A stretch of DNA of 64,000 nt from Chitinophaga dinghuensis (GTDB lineage Bacteria > Bacteroidota > Bacteroidia > Chitinophagales > Chitinophagaceae), in contig NZ_QLMA01000011.1 of the NCBI RefSeq assembly GCF_003259435.1, forward strand, positions 1 through 64,000. The letters are read 5' to 3'. This document shows positions 23,366-32,821 of the stretch, piece by piece; position 1 is the first letter of the stretch, and every line of letters begins with the position of its first letter. The position numbers and the translations under genes were made by a program. The notes beneath the pieces are model-generated. The model did not search any database and was not told where the DNA came from. It saw only the letters and a program-made list of their open reading frames with translations.

Positions 23366-24979
23366 ATGAAGCTGCGCTCCATCATTCTAAGTATCATAAG
23401 CGGTATAATATTATGGCTTTCCTGGCCAACGATGCCCTTTACCCCATTGATTTTCATTGCACTGACACCGTTGTTCTATCTGACGGAAAAGATCAGGCAC
23501 AGGGGTGCATATTTTGGTTTGATATTTCTCTCTTTTCTGATTTGGAATGTAGGTAGTACCTGGTGGGTAGGCAATACGCCCGTACCAGCCAGCGGCGTAT
23601 TTGCCAACAGTTTCAACGCTTTCCTGATGACGATTCCCTGGCTCATGTATAAGAATAGCCGGAAGCGTCTTTCCGCAGCGGGTAGTTATTTAGCATTGAT
23701 TGTATACTGGCTCACCTTCGAATATATTCATCAGACCTGGGAGCTGAGCTGGCCATGGCTGGTATTGGGAAATGCATTCGCCATGCATCCAGGCTGGATA
23801 CAATGGTATGAATTCACAGGCGCCAGTGGCGGAACTGTTTGGGTATTGCTTACTAACATTCTCTTTTATGCAGCCTGGAAGCAGGTGCGTATGTATGATT
23901 ATAATTTTAGGGAGACGATCGTCAAAACAGGCTGGAAGCCTTTACTGATCGCCGTTGTACCCATACTCCTTTCACAGTTTATTCATCCTGTTCCGGATAA
24001 TCCGGCGAAGAAGTTTGAAGTAGTAGTAGTACAACCGAATGTGGACCCATATGATGAAAAGTATGCCGATGGCAATTCTATGAATCAGGTACACAAGTTA
24101 TTGCGACTCACCGCTTCAAAAACGGATAGTAATACCCGTTATATCGTTTGGCCGGAAACTGCCTTATTTCCTCAGGCAGCATGGGAAACGCAGCTGAATT
24201 ATACACCTGAAATACTAGCCATACGGGAGTTTTTACATCAATTCCCCAAAGCTAAAATTATCACCGGCGCACTAACGATGCGTGCATATGCAGCAGATGA
24301 TCCGGAAGCAGTGACGGCTAGAGTCATGAGTGACGGCACTCGCTGGGATGCTTTTAACAGCGCTATACAGATAGACACTTCCACCGCAGTGGAAGTATAT
24401 CATAAATATGAATTGGTACCTGGCGTGGAGTTAATTCCATATGTGCGGTACTTATCATTTATGCAATCGCTTGCCCTTGATATGGGAGGTATAACCGGTA
24501 GTTATGGCCGCGCACCTGCGCGGGAACTGTTGACAAATCCTGCCGATAGCATCAATGTCTTTCCAACTATTTGTTATGAATCTGTATTTAGTAACTATGT
24601 AGCCTCACATACAAGAGCGGGCGCCAACTTCCTGGTAATCATCACCAACGATGGATGGTGGGGAAATACAGAAGGACATCGTCAGCATCTGCAGTACGCC
24701 AGAATAAGAGCAATAGAAACACGGAGGTGGATTGCCCGCAGTGCGAACACCGGTATTTCAGCAGTGGTAGATCCGTCTGGAAATGTCTACCAACCGCAGC
24801 CCTATTGGAAAGAAGCGGCTTTTAAGGCGACTGTAACATCCAGAGAAGACTATACGTTTTACGTAAAATATGGAGATCTTATTTCCCGCGGAGCAATAAT
24901 ATTTTGTATCTTGTTGCTGGTACATGCTATTTTTTCACGGTTTATTCCAGGTATAAAGAATGTGGAAAACAATCAATAA
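23366..24979 (+). CDS. lnt: Apolipoprotein N-acyltransferase
   Basis: A 537-residue inner-membrane enzyme that adds the third acyl chain to lipoproteins. About six N-terminal membrane segments (1-215) precede a periplasmic nitrilase-like domain with the catalytic triad Glu264 (WPETALFP), Lys347 (YHKYELVPG) and Cys403 (ICYESV), and a final membrane helix near 507-527. The tail end of the gene overlaps the next gene by 20 bp, a sign of translational coupling with the alpha/beta hydrolase. Several lipoproteins in this window are potential substrates. Confidence 0.95.
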   Translation: MKLRSIILSIISGIILWLSWPTMPFTPLIFIALTPLFYLTEKIRHRGAYFGLIFLSFLIWNVGSTWWVGNTPVPASGVFANSFNAFLMTIPWLMYKNSRKRLSAAGSYLALIVYWLTFEYIHQTWELSWPWLVLGNAFAMHPGWIQWYEFTGASGGTVWVLLTNILFYAAWKQVRMYDYNFRETIVKTGWKPLLIAVVPILLSQFIHPVPDNPAKKFEVVVVQPNVDPYDEKYADGNSMNQVHKLLRLTASKTDSNTRYIVWPETALFPQAAWETQLNYTPEILAIREFLHQFPKAKIITGALTMRAYAADDPEAVTARVMSDGTRWDAFNSAIQIDTSTAVEVYHKYELVPGVELIPYVRYLSFMQSLALDMGGITGSYGRAPARELLTNPADSINVFPTICYESVFSNYVASHTRAGANFLVIITNDGWWGNTEGHRQHLQYARIRAIETRRWIARSANTGISAVVDPSGNVYQPQPYWKEAAFKATVTSREDYTFYVKYGDLISRGAIIFCILLLVHAIFSRFIPGIKNVENNQ

Positions 24980-25751
24980 TGGAAATGGCAGCTACCAGGA
25001 CATAGGACAAGGTCCGGCGGTAGTACTTATACACGGTTTTTCAGAGAATAGTGCCCTGTGGATCAACCAGCAGGAGTTTTTAAAGAATGATTATCGCCTG
25101 ATTATACCCGATTTACCAGGTTCCGGTAAATCCAATTTGACAGAGGGGCTTACCATTGCTGCCATGGCAGACTACGTATATTCTATACTGTTAGCAGAAA
25201 ATATCCGCGAAGCGGTAGTTATTGGTCATTCCATGGGTGGATATGTGGCGCTTGCGTTGCAGCAACAACATCCCGAAGTGATGAAAGGACTGGGGCTTTT
25301 TCATTCCACTGCAGCCGCAGACACGGAAGAGAAAAAAGAAACACGCAGGAAATCCATAGCTTTCATGCAGCAATACGGAAGCGAATTATTTATCAGGCAA
25401 ACAATCCCTAACCTGTTTAGCCCGACAACCAAATCGCAACGGCCCAAACTGGTGGAAGCTTGCATCAACATGTGCATTCAATGCCCCCAGGAATCAATGA
25501 TTGCCTATACCCAGGCAATGATACAAAGACCAGATCTTACAGGGTTGCTCCCTTCAGTTGCATCACCCATGTTATTTGTGATCGGGAAAGATGATAATGC
25601 TGTGTCACCTACCAATGTTATTCAACAGGTGATGTTACCAAAAACAAGCAGCGTTTATATTTTTGAAGATGTTGGACACATGGGAATGTGGGAAAAAATT
25701 GAAGCAAGTAATCACTTACTGAAACAATTTATTTCATTCTGCCAAGTGTAA
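24960..25751 (+). CDS. Alpha/beta hydrolase
   Basis: A 263-residue alpha/beta-hydrolase fold protein. It has an oxyanion region VLIHGFSENSALW (near 22), LPGSGKS (near 55), the nucleophile elbow GHSMGG with Ser91, an Asp in VIGKDDNAVS and the catalytic His in EDVGHMGMWE. There is no signal peptide, so it is cytoplasmic. Substrate is unknown; sequence type fits carboxylesterases and MenH-like or BioH-like enzymes. It overlaps the end of lnt by 20 bp. Confidence 0.85.
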   Translation: MWKTINNGNGSYQDIGQGPAVVLIHGFSENSALWINQQEFLKNDYRLIIPDLPGSGKSNLTEGLTIAAMADYVYSILLAENIREAVVIGHSMGGYVALALQQQHPEVMKGLGLFHSTAAADTEEKKETRRKSIAFMQQYGSELFIRQTIPNLFSPTTKSQRPKLVEACINMCIQCPQESMIAYTQAMIQRPDLTGLLPSVASPMLFVIGKDDNAVSPTNVIQQVMLPKTSSVYIFEDVGHMGMWEKIEASNHLLKQFISFCQV

Positions 25752-25777
25752 GGTTGTGCAGACAAACATTTTCGGTT

Positions 25778-28405
25778 GTGAAAAAACTACTGTTCCTCCT
25801 CCTATGGATGTTGGGCACTTTAACTGTTTCTGCCAAACACATCATAGGTGGACAAGTTTATTACAAGTTTGTTAGTAGTACGCCCAATGGAGACTATACT
25901 TATCATGTAACAATGCGTCTTTACCGCATCTGTGAAAGTGGTAATAATATAGCTGAAATGCCGAATGCCGTTTACCTTACCGCTTTCAACAAAGACAATA
26001 ACGCTGAATATAAAGTTTACTTTGTATCCCGATTAGGCTTCACCACCAAGAACCTGGGGCAAGTAGATCCTTGTATCGTGAATCCGCCCCCGGTATGCTT
26101 CCAGGTAGGGATCTATGAAACAGATGTTACCGTACCTTCTAATAAAAAGGGATATATCATCTCCTTTCAAAGTTGCTGCCGGGATAACTTCATGGTGAAT
26201 ATTGAGGCAGATCCGCTCCCATATCCCAGCACAGGTTATGGTACCGGCGCTACCTATTTCACAGAATTACCAGGTACAGAAGAAGGAAAGCTGGGAAATT
26301 CAAGTCCCACTTTTAATAAAGAAGAAGCCACACTCGTTTGTGCCAATAAAAAATTTACGTACGATTTCTCCGCCACCGATCCTGATGGCGATAAACTGAC
26401 TTACGCTTTCTGCGATGCCTACAAAGGCGGAAGAACGACCGACCAGTCGGGCATCCCGGCACAGTCCGACCCTCCCCCCTATTATTCTGTAAACTACATA
26501 TCACCTTATTCCGGTTCCTCCCCATTAGGGCCTAACGTATCAATAGATCCTAATACAGGTATCATTTCCGGGATTGCTCCTAATCCAGGGAAATACGTAG
26601 TAACCGTTTGTGTGAATGAATATCGCAATAATGAACTGATTGGTACCCTGCGTAAAGATTTCCATATCAATGTTACCACCTGCGTAAAACAGGTAGTGGC
26701 TTCTATGCCAGATAAATATGCGGAATGTAAAAGCATGACCATTACGTTCCTCAATAACAGTACCCTGGGCAAGCCTTATCACTGGGAATTCGGAGATGGC
26801 GCTACCCTGGATACGGATGATCCTAGTCCGGTACAACATACCTATACCACACCAGGGCTCTATACCGCTAAATTGTATGTAGACAAACTAAGCAATTGCG
26901 GAGACAGTGCCATTGCCAAAGTATATGTATTCCCTGTATACAAAGCCGATTTCACCTATCAAGGTAGCTGCACACAGAAACCGGCACTGTTCACCAATAC
27001 CAGTACCACCGACATGGGCACCATGACCTATTTCAAGTGGTATTTCGGTACAGGAATATCTGCGGATACTTCTAATAGTCCGAATCCCTCTTTCCTCTTT
27101 AAATCACCCGGTCAATACCAGGTAATCATGTTTGCCAGAACCAGCTTTGGCTGCGAGCAATATGATACCGCACTGGTAAGGATCTACGATAAACCGCCGT
27201 TGTTCAGCACATCTGATACCCTGCTATGCAGTAAAGATTCCCTGCAATTGCAGGCCTCCAGTACTTCTACAGGTACCTACAGCTGGATGCCGAATGATTA
27301 TAAGATATTACAACCTAATACCCCCAATCCCATTATCTTTCCGTTGAAGGATACCACGTATACCGTTACCTTCACAGATGATCAACAGTGTATCAATACA
27401 AAAAGTGTATTCATTGACGTTAGAGACTCTTTGATTGTACATACCATGAACGACAGTACCGTCTGTACCGGCGACCCGGTACAACTCACTGCCACCACGG
27501 ATGGAAATTATGCATACACCTGGACAGATCTGCAAACCAATACCGTGGTTGGCACTACATTAAATCCTACGGTAATGCCCTCGCCACCCCGCACGCAATA
27601 TGCGATCCTGGCACAACTGGGTAAGTGTCATACTGCAGATACATTATCCTTGAAAGTAGTAAATCCACCCAATGTAAAGGCAGTGCCCGATACGAGTATC
27701 TGTAGCGGCAGCCCCGTATTACTGAGGGCTTCCGGAGGCGCATATTATACCTGGTCTCCCAGTTATTATGTCAAATCGCCAAAGGATTCTATTACCTGGG
27801 CCACGCCTAAAGACACTACTTTGTTTATTGTAACAGTAACGGATACACTGGGATGCCCCAAAAAGGTGAGGGATACAGCTTTTGTGGCCGTAGTGCCACC
27901 TGTGCATGCTTTTGCAGGAAATGATACCATCGTTATCCTGGGTACGCCTTTTCAGCTACATGCCACTGGAGGAATCCGATATACCTGGACACCACCGAAT
28001 GGCCTGAGCGATACCCGCAGCGCAAGCCCTATTGCGCTTTATGATAAAGACATGACCTATACCGTTACAGCCTATACGAAAGAAGGTTGTACCGGCACTG
28101 ATGATATTTTCATAAGATTCATTAAAGGGCCGGAAATCTATATACCTAATGCATTTTCTCCCAATGGAGACGGCGTAAATGACTTATTCCGACCAATCCC
28201 TGTTGGCATCGTTGCCATGAATTATTTCCGGGTATATGATCGCTGGGGAAAGCTAATGTATTCATCTACAGCATATATGAAGGGATGGGATGGTACCGTC
28301 CGGGGTGAACAGGCCCCAGTAGGCACGTATGTTTGGATGGTGGAAGGGGTAGATATCAATCAAAAAACTATTACTTTAAAAGGTACGGTAACGCTAGTAC
28401 GATAA
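25778..28405 (+). CDS. T9SS type B sorting-domain protein with PKD domain (large, secreted)
   Basis: About 875 residues if started at GTG 25778, which gives a good signal peptide (MKKLLFLLLWMLGTLTVSAK); a TTG at 25754, three bases after the hydrolase stop codon, is the alternative. No ATG is available. The N-terminal domain has the HIIGGQVYY motif seen in its paralog downstream. A PKD-type fold follows (FGDGATLDTDDPSPVQHTY). The last 85 residues (IPNAFSPNGDGVNDLFRPI ... GWDGTVRGEQAPVGTYVW) are the gliding-motility-associated type B sorting signal. It is exported and anchored by the T9SS; SprA, at 35796, is the channel. Confidence 0.9.
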   Translation: MKKLLFLLLWMLGTLTVSAKHIIGGQVYYKFVSSTPNGDYTYHVTMRLYRICESGNNIAEMPNAVYLTAFNKDNNAEYKVYFVSRLGFTTKNLGQVDPCIVNPPPVCFQVGIYETDVTVPSNKKGYIISFQSCCRDNFMVNIEADPLPYPSTGYGTGATYFTELPGTEEGKLGNSSPTFNKEEATLVCANKKFTYDFSATDPDGDKLTYAFCDAYKGGRTTDQSGIPAQSDPPPYYSVNYISPYSGSSPLGPNVSIDPNTGIISGIAPNPGKYVVTVCVNEYRNNELIGTLRKDFHINVTTCVKQVVASMPDKYAECKSMTITFLNNSTLGKPYHWEFGDGATLDTDDPSPVQHTYTTPGLYTAKLYVDKLSNCGDSAIAKVYVFPVYKADFTYQGSCTQKPALFTNTSTTDMGTMTYFKWYFGTGISADTSNSPNPSFLFKSPGQYQVIMFARTSFGCEQYDTALVRIYDKPPLFSTSDTLLCSKDSLQLQASSTSTGTYSWMPNDYKILQPNTPNPIIFPLKDTTYTVTFTDDQQCINTKSVFIDVRDSLIVHTMNDSTVCTGDPVQLTATTDGNYAYTWTDLQTNTVVGTTLNPTVMPSPPRTQYAILAQLGKCHTADTLSLKVVNPPNVKAVPDTSICSGSPVLLRASGGAYYTWSPSYYVKSPKDSITWATPKDTTLFIVTVTDTLGCPKKVRDTAFVAVVPPVHAFAGNDTIVILGTPFQLHATGGIRYTWTPPNGLSDTRSASPIALYDKDMTYTVTAYTKEGCTGTDDIFIRFIKGPEIYIPNAFSPNGDGVNDLFRPIPVGIVAMNYFRVYDRWGKLMYSSTAYMKGWDGTVRGEQAPVGTYVWMVEGVDINQKTITLKGTVTLVR

Positions 28406-28468
28406 TGACGCTTCAGTGAACCGGAACTGCTGGTTAATTGTTTAAATTAACTTAGCAGTACCCCAATT

Positions 28469-30394
28469 ATGAAGAGAGTCATTTACATGGTACTTGGCTG
28501 CTGTTTGTTATTCCTCGATGCAGCTGGCTATCATATTATTGGTGGCGAGATTTATTACAGAACCATTGGTATGAGTGCAGATAACCTCCGCTACCGTTAT
28601 CTCATTACACTCAAACTCTATCGCGACGCGGATTTCACCTGCGGCGACCGGCAAGGCTGTATTGACCGGTTTGAAAACCCCTCTGTGGCTAATGTGTACA
28701 ATGCCAGTGGCACCAGAGTGTTGTCTTCCGTATATCTATATATCAAAACGGTCAAGCCATTGATTGATACGCTCAAAAATCCTTGTCTTGCCCCTCAGGC
28801 ACAGCACCTGGAAGTAGCCTTTTATGAAGCTACTATTGAGCTACCACCCATTACCGGCGGCTATTATGTTTCCTCTCAGCGTTGTTGCAGAGGCGAAAAA
28901 CTCACCAACATATATGACTCCGAACATGAAGGCTCTACTTACTATACTGTTATTCCTGGCCTAGAAGTCAAGCCAGGCAACAATAGCGCCTATTTCAACA
29001 AGGATACGGCAATTGTTATTTGCAATGCCATGCCGTTTAAAATTGACTATGCCGCCTATGATGAAGATGGCGACAGTCTCTCCTACAGCCTTTGCAGTGC
29101 GCTCACAGACGGTACTGCCAGCGTCGATCGCAGTTCCAATACGCCGCCGCCCTATAACAATATTGTCCGATACATTGCACCCTATAGCGGTAGCAATCCT
29201 ATGGGAGGCAATCCTGCTATAGCGATAGACAGTAAAGGGATGATATCTTGTACGCCAGACCGACCAGGCAAATATGTAGTAACAGTATGTGTCAATGAAT
29301 ACGACAGGACCACCAAAGTCTTTCTGGGTACGCATAGCAAGGATATACTACTCACCATTTTCGATTGTACGACAAAAATTACAGCCAGCATTCCATCTAT
29401 ATTACGTAATTGCACAGACGAACCTAGCCTCTCTGTTCCAATGGCCAATTACAGCAATGCAGGCTTCACTTCCACCTATTACTGGGCCTTCGGCGATGGT
29501 ACCGATACCACCACCACCGACCGCACCGTATTCAATCATAACTTCCCCGATACGGGCGTTTATAAGGTAAAATTGATTGTGAATCCCGGCCTGGCATGTA
29601 CAGACAGCATGACGGGACTTGTAGCGAATTATCCCGGCTTAAAAGCCGATTTTAATAGCGTGGGACTCTGCAAAGGCACACCGATACAGTTTGATGATCT
29701 TTCAACCTATCAGTATGGCAGAATTACCTCCCGCAAATGGATTATCAACATTGATAGTACGCTGGGCTCAACCACTAGCACCATATTAAAATATACCTTT
29801 CCCGCAGCCGCCACCTATGCAGTTACGCTGACTGTCAGTACCAATACGCAATGTGAAAAAACAGTCACGAAAAACATACAGGTATATGCCGTAAAACCCT
29901 TTGCTGGCAATGATACCATCCTTGTAAAAGGATTGCCATTTACCATGCAGGGAAGTGGTGGGGATATTTACAGCTGGTCGCCCTCATATGGATTGAATAA
30001 TCCGAATATTGCCCATCCCGTACTGTTATCGGACCGCGATACGACTTATATCCTGAAAGTATCCAATATCCAGGGCTGTAGCGGATATGATACCATGCAT
30101 GTAAAATTTTATGCCGGGCCGGAAATGTATATTCCGAGTGCTTTTTCACCGAATGGAGATGGTGTGAATGATCGTTTCCGCTTTATTCCTGTGGGTATGA
30201 TCAGCTATAAATATTTCAGGATCTATAATCGCTGGGGCCAGGAATTATATGCTTCCACAGATTTCCATACCGGCTGGGATGGCACTATTCAAGGAAAACC
30301 CGCTCCTGTGGATACTTACATCTGGATACTGGATGCTACCGATCTGAACGGCAACCAGATTCAACGAAAAGGAACTGTTACCCTTGTCAGGTGA
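28469..30394 (+). CDS. T9SS type B sorting-domain protein with PKD domain (paralog)
   Basis: A 641-residue paralog of the preceding protein, lying 63 bp downstream on the same strand. It has a signal peptide (about 1-20), the same HIIGGEIYY start, Cys-rich YVSSQRCCRGE region, a PKD-type domain (FGDGTDTTTTDRTVFNHNF), and an almost identical C-terminal type B sorting signal (YIPSAFSPNGDGVNDRFRFI ... GWDGTIQGKPAPVDTYIW, ending GTVTLVR). It lacks the extra middle repeats of the first copy, which accounts for the 240-residue difference. The pair probably arose by tandem duplication. Function after export is unknown; surface adhesins and structural proteins have such layouts. Confidence 0.9.
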   Translation: MKRVIYMVLGCCLLFLDAAGYHIIGGEIYYRTIGMSADNLRYRYLITLKLYRDADFTCGDRQGCIDRFENPSVANVYNASGTRVLSSVYLYIKTVKPLIDTLKNPCLAPQAQHLEVAFYEATIELPPITGGYYVSSQRCCRGEKLTNIYDSEHEGSTYYTVIPGLEVKPGNNSAYFNKDTAIVICNAMPFKIDYAAYDEDGDSLSYSLCSALTDGTASVDRSSNTPPPYNNIVRYIAPYSGSNPMGGNPAIAIDSKGMISCTPDRPGKYVVTVCVNEYDRTTKVFLGTHSKDILLTIFDCTTKITASIPSILRNCTDEPSLSVPMANYSNAGFTSTYYWAFGDGTDTTTTDRTVFNHNFPDTGVYKVKLIVNPGLACTDSMTGLVANYPGLKADFNSVGLCKGTPIQFDDLSTYQYGRITSRKWIINIDSTLGSTTSTILKYTFPAAATYAVTLTVSTNTQCEKTVTKNIQVYAVKPFAGNDTILVKGLPFTMQGSGGDIYSWSPSYGLNNPNIAHPVLLSDRDTTYILKVSNIQGCSGYDTMHVKFYAGPEMYIPSAFSPNGDGVNDRFRFIPVGMISYKYFRIYNRWGQELYASTDFHTGWDGTIQGKPAPVDTYIWILDATDLNGNQIQRKGTVTLVR

Positions 30395-30412
30395 AAGCTT
30401 TGTAAAATCTGT

Positions 30413-30420
30413 TACTTTTG
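30413..30420 (+). promoter_or_regulatory. -7 promoter element for the SDR gene
   Basis: TACTTTTG matches TAnnTTTG, 30 nt before the ATG at 30451. Confidence 0.5.
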
Positions 30421-30450
30421 CATTCTCTGCTTATCTTAAAACTACATCTC

Positions 30451-31206
30451 ATGGGTATTGTTCTCGTAACAGGCGCTACAGCTGGATTTGGTGAGGCTTG
30501 CGCTATTACATTCGCTTCAAAAGGATATGATGTTATCATTACTGGTCGACGTAAAGAAAGACTGGAAGCCCTGCAAACACAACTGACACAAGAATATGGT
30601 ACCAATGTTTTACCACTTCATTTCGATGTGAGAGATGAACAACAAGTGGCTGATGTACTGGGAAATATCCCGGAAGAATGGCGCGCTATTGATGTGCTGG
30701 TGAATAATGCCGGACTTGCGGCAGGACTGAGCAGCATTGAAGAAGGCAGCCTCGACGACTGGAATGCCATGATTGATACCAATGTAAAAGGCTTACTGTA
30801 TGTATCCAGGATCGTTATGCCGTGGATGCGTTCCCGTACTTCCGGACATATTATCAACATCGGTTCTACTGCTGCTAAAAATGTATATGCTAAAGGCAAC
30901 GTTTACTGTGCTACTAAATCGGCCGTAGATGCTATCACCCAAGGTATGCGCATTGATCTGCTGCCTTATCGCGTTAAAGTAACCGCTATTCATCCAGGGG
31001 CTGCTGAAACCGAATTCTCCATCGTACGTTTCAAAGGGGATGAGGCCAGAGCGAAAGCTTTTTATGAAGGCTTTATTCCGTTAAGCGCACAAGATGTGGC
31101 GGACGTTGTATACTATGTAACCACCCTGCCCGCACATGTTTGCATCAACGATCTGGTGCTCACGCCATTACAACAAGCCAACGCCTACTACATAGATAAA
31201 AATTAA
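30451..31206 (+). CDS. Short-chain dehydrogenase/reductase, YdfG-like
   Basis: A 251-residue SDR. It carries the NADP-binding TGATAGFGEA (near 7-16), the NNAG motif (VLVNNAGLAAG), the catalytic Ser (IGSTAA) and Y-C-A-T-K (YxxxK), then HPGAAETEF. Its N-terminal VTGATAGFGE is identical to E. coli YdfG, an NADP-dependent 3-hydroxy acid (serine, L-allo-threonine, malonic semialdehyde) dehydrogenase, so a related substrate is likely. The start at 30451 fits both the SDR fold and the upstream -7 box; the frame extends 11 codons further upstream without similarity. Confidence 0.85.
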   Translation: MGIVLVTGATAGFGEACAITFASKGYDVIITGRRKERLEALQTQLTQEYGTNVLPLHFDVRDEQQVADVLGNIPEEWRAIDVLVNNAGLAAGLSSIEEGSLDDWNAMIDTNVKGLLYVSRIVMPWMRSRTSGHIINIGSTAAKNVYAKGNVYCATKSAVDAITQGMRIDLLPYRVKVTAIHPGAAETEFSIVRFKGDEARAKAFYEGFIPLSAQDVADVVYYVTTLPAHVCINDLVLTPLQQANAYYIDKN

Positions 31207-31242
31207 CACATACGTGGGATATAACGATTTAGTATAGATTTT

Positions 31243-31250
31243 TATATTTG
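31243..31250 (+). promoter_or_regulatory. -7 promoter element for a small-protein unit
   Basis: TATATTTG matches TAnnTTTG. It would start a transcript of about 330 nt that ends at the hairpin 31548-31579 and contains only the 53-codon ORF, with a leader of about 100 nt. Confidence 0.5.
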
Positions 31251-31357
31251 AAAATACTTATATCTTCTGGGTGTTCTTTGCACCGGAAAAATGTAAGTCC
31301 CGAGCCCAATGCAAGACTAGCTTGACTATCCGTTCATTTAATGAAAACCATATCCCT

Positions 31358-31519
31358 ATGCTTACATTTCTAACAATGTACTTAATGCGCCTGTACTATC
31401 CCAGGTGGAAAGAGCAATGGCGCTTCTATTTCGGTAATACCAGAAAAGGCAATTATGGCCGTTGGGTTACTGGAAAAGATTGGGCTGGCCAGAAAGGGTT
31501 TTCTTTCGGTTACAGCTGA
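31358..31519 (+). CDS. Small protein of unknown function (53 aa)
   Basis: The peptide starts MLTFLTMYLMRLYYPRWKEQ; the rest is rich in Trp, Tyr, Phe, Gly, Arg and Lys, ending GFSFGYS. It has about five Tyr, five Phe and four Trp in 53 residues, is basic, and has no signal peptide. I do not recognise a family. Support for it being real comes from its setting: an exact -7 box upstream and a 12-bp terminator directly downstream, with no other gene between. Longer frames upstream (from 31271) are less likely to start. The unit could instead be a non-coding RNA. Confidence 0.5.
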   Translation: MLTFLTMYLMRLYYPRWKEQWRFYFGNTRKGNYGRWVTGKDWAGQKGFSFGYS

Positions 31520-31547
31520 TGTTTTGTTGTACAGCCAAGTGAATTGA

Positions 31548-31586
31548 ACAACGCGGAGCAGTAGTAGGCTCCGCGTTGTGATTTTT
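31548..31586 (+). terminator. Terminator after the small-protein unit
   Basis: A 12-bp perfect stem, ACAACGCGGAGC (31548-31559) with GCTCCGCGTTGT (31568-31579), followed by GATTTTTA. It also separates this unit from the convergent BNR lipoprotein gene. Confidence 0.85.
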
Positions 31587-31593
31587 AGGGAGA

Positions 31594-32817
31594 CTAATGT
31601 TCCATTATACCATAGGCTATAGCAGTGCCATTCCCCACACGTTGCTTGAATACCACCAGAATTCCTTCCTGCAAAGCCCCCAGCACCGGATAACTACACC
31701 AGGTAGAATCGGCGGTGATAGCCTGACTATCCAGCGTACGACCATCAACAGATTTATGCAGAAATGCAATACGGCTGTTAAAATCATTACCCACTTTCAC
31801 AGGTTCATCCCAGGTGATATACACCTCGCCTTTTTTGTCGATAGTCATTTGCGGATGCTTGGCCATCGGGGCTGTGCTAAGGGACTCCTTCTGCGTATAG
31901 GTGTTTCCGTTATCAGTAGACTGACAGTAGAAGACACCTTTACCATGACCCATAGTGAACCAGGCAAAGTGAAGTCCATGATCGTTTGCCACAAGGGTAG
32001 GTCCTGTATGTGGACAACCATTCACCACCCAGTTGTCGGCACTGATACGGACAGGCGCTGAAAAGCTGTTACCTCCGTCTGCAGATGTCTGATGCACCAT
32101 ATCCCGGATGGAATCGTTGATAATATCTCTATATACAATGTGAATAACTCCTTTCTTATCAACCAGCAGTTTCGTTCTGCAACACTGGCATACAGTTTCC
32201 ACCACTGGCTTTGCCGCCTGGAATCCTGCATTGCCACTGGTACGGGCAAAATACAGCGTAGATCCTTCTGCAGCAGTTTCCTTTCTATTATCCAGCCAAA
32301 TGGCCGCCGCCTCTCCATCGGGCAACAACGCCATATCAAAATAACGCTGATCATACCCGGTGGTATCTGTCACTAAAGGCATCGGCGCTTCCCAATGTAA
32401 ACCGTTATCGAAGGATTGCGCATACATCACCTTGCCGGCATATTTATTTCTAGCATCATGCTGCTCCATACCAAACAAGGCAATGATGGTACCATTGGGT
32501 TTAAACAACAGCTTAGGCAGGTTCTCATCATGCGGATAAACGCCCATTGTAGCGCCGATCTTCCTCGGTTCTGAAAACGTATAACCGTCATCGTTAGTAA
32601 CTGCATAATACATGACGCCTTTATTGGAAATACTGTCATTCTCCACCCAACTCACCACAGTATTTCCTGCAGTGTCGCGAGTGATATAAGGACAGGAAGC
32701 ATTGGTTCCATGCGATAAAAACCGGATTCCCGATTTTTCCTCTTTTCCTCGCTGACAAGCCCCCAGCAATACTATCAGCCCCATCGCGAGGATATATCTG
32801 AATAAATGCGATTTCAT
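31594..32817 (-). CDS. BNR-repeat (sialidase-like) lipoprotein in a TonB-receptor locus
   Basis: A 407-residue lipoprotein: the signal peptide ends LLGAC (Cys21). The rest is a beta-propeller with Asp-box/BNR repeats (NDDGYTFSEP, SFDNGLHWEAP, SADGGNSFSAP, STDNGNTYTQ). I see no full sialidase catalytic set (no clear Arg triad in context), so an enzyme role is doubtful. A C-Q-C-C cluster (Cys210, Cys212, Cys213) in the middle is unusual for sialidases and could bind metal. It starts 4 bp after the TonB receptor stop codon, so it is co-transcribed with it. An upstream in-frame start (32850) would overlap the receptor gene and is not needed. Confidence 0.82.
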   Translation of the reverse strand: MKSHLFRYILAMGLIVLLGACQRGKEEKSGIRFLSHGTNASCPYITRDTAGNTVVSWVENDSISNKGVMYYAVTNDDGYTFSEPRKIGATMGVYPHDENLPKLLFKPNGTIIALFGMEQHDARNKYAGKVMYAQSFDNGLHWEAPMPLVTDTTGYDQRYFDMALLPDGEAAAIWLDNRKETAAEGSTLYFARTSGNAGFQAAKPVVETVCQCCRTKLLVDKKGVIHIVYRDIINDSIRDMVHQTSADGGNSFSAPVRISADNWVVNGCPHTGPTLVANDHGLHFAWFTMGHGKGVFYCQSTDNGNTYTQKESLSTAPMAKHPQMTIDKKGEVYITWDEPVKVGNDFNSRIAFLHKSVDGRTLDSQAITADSTWCSYPVLGALQEGILVVFKQRVGNGTAIAYGIMEH

Positions 32818-32821
32818 CCTT

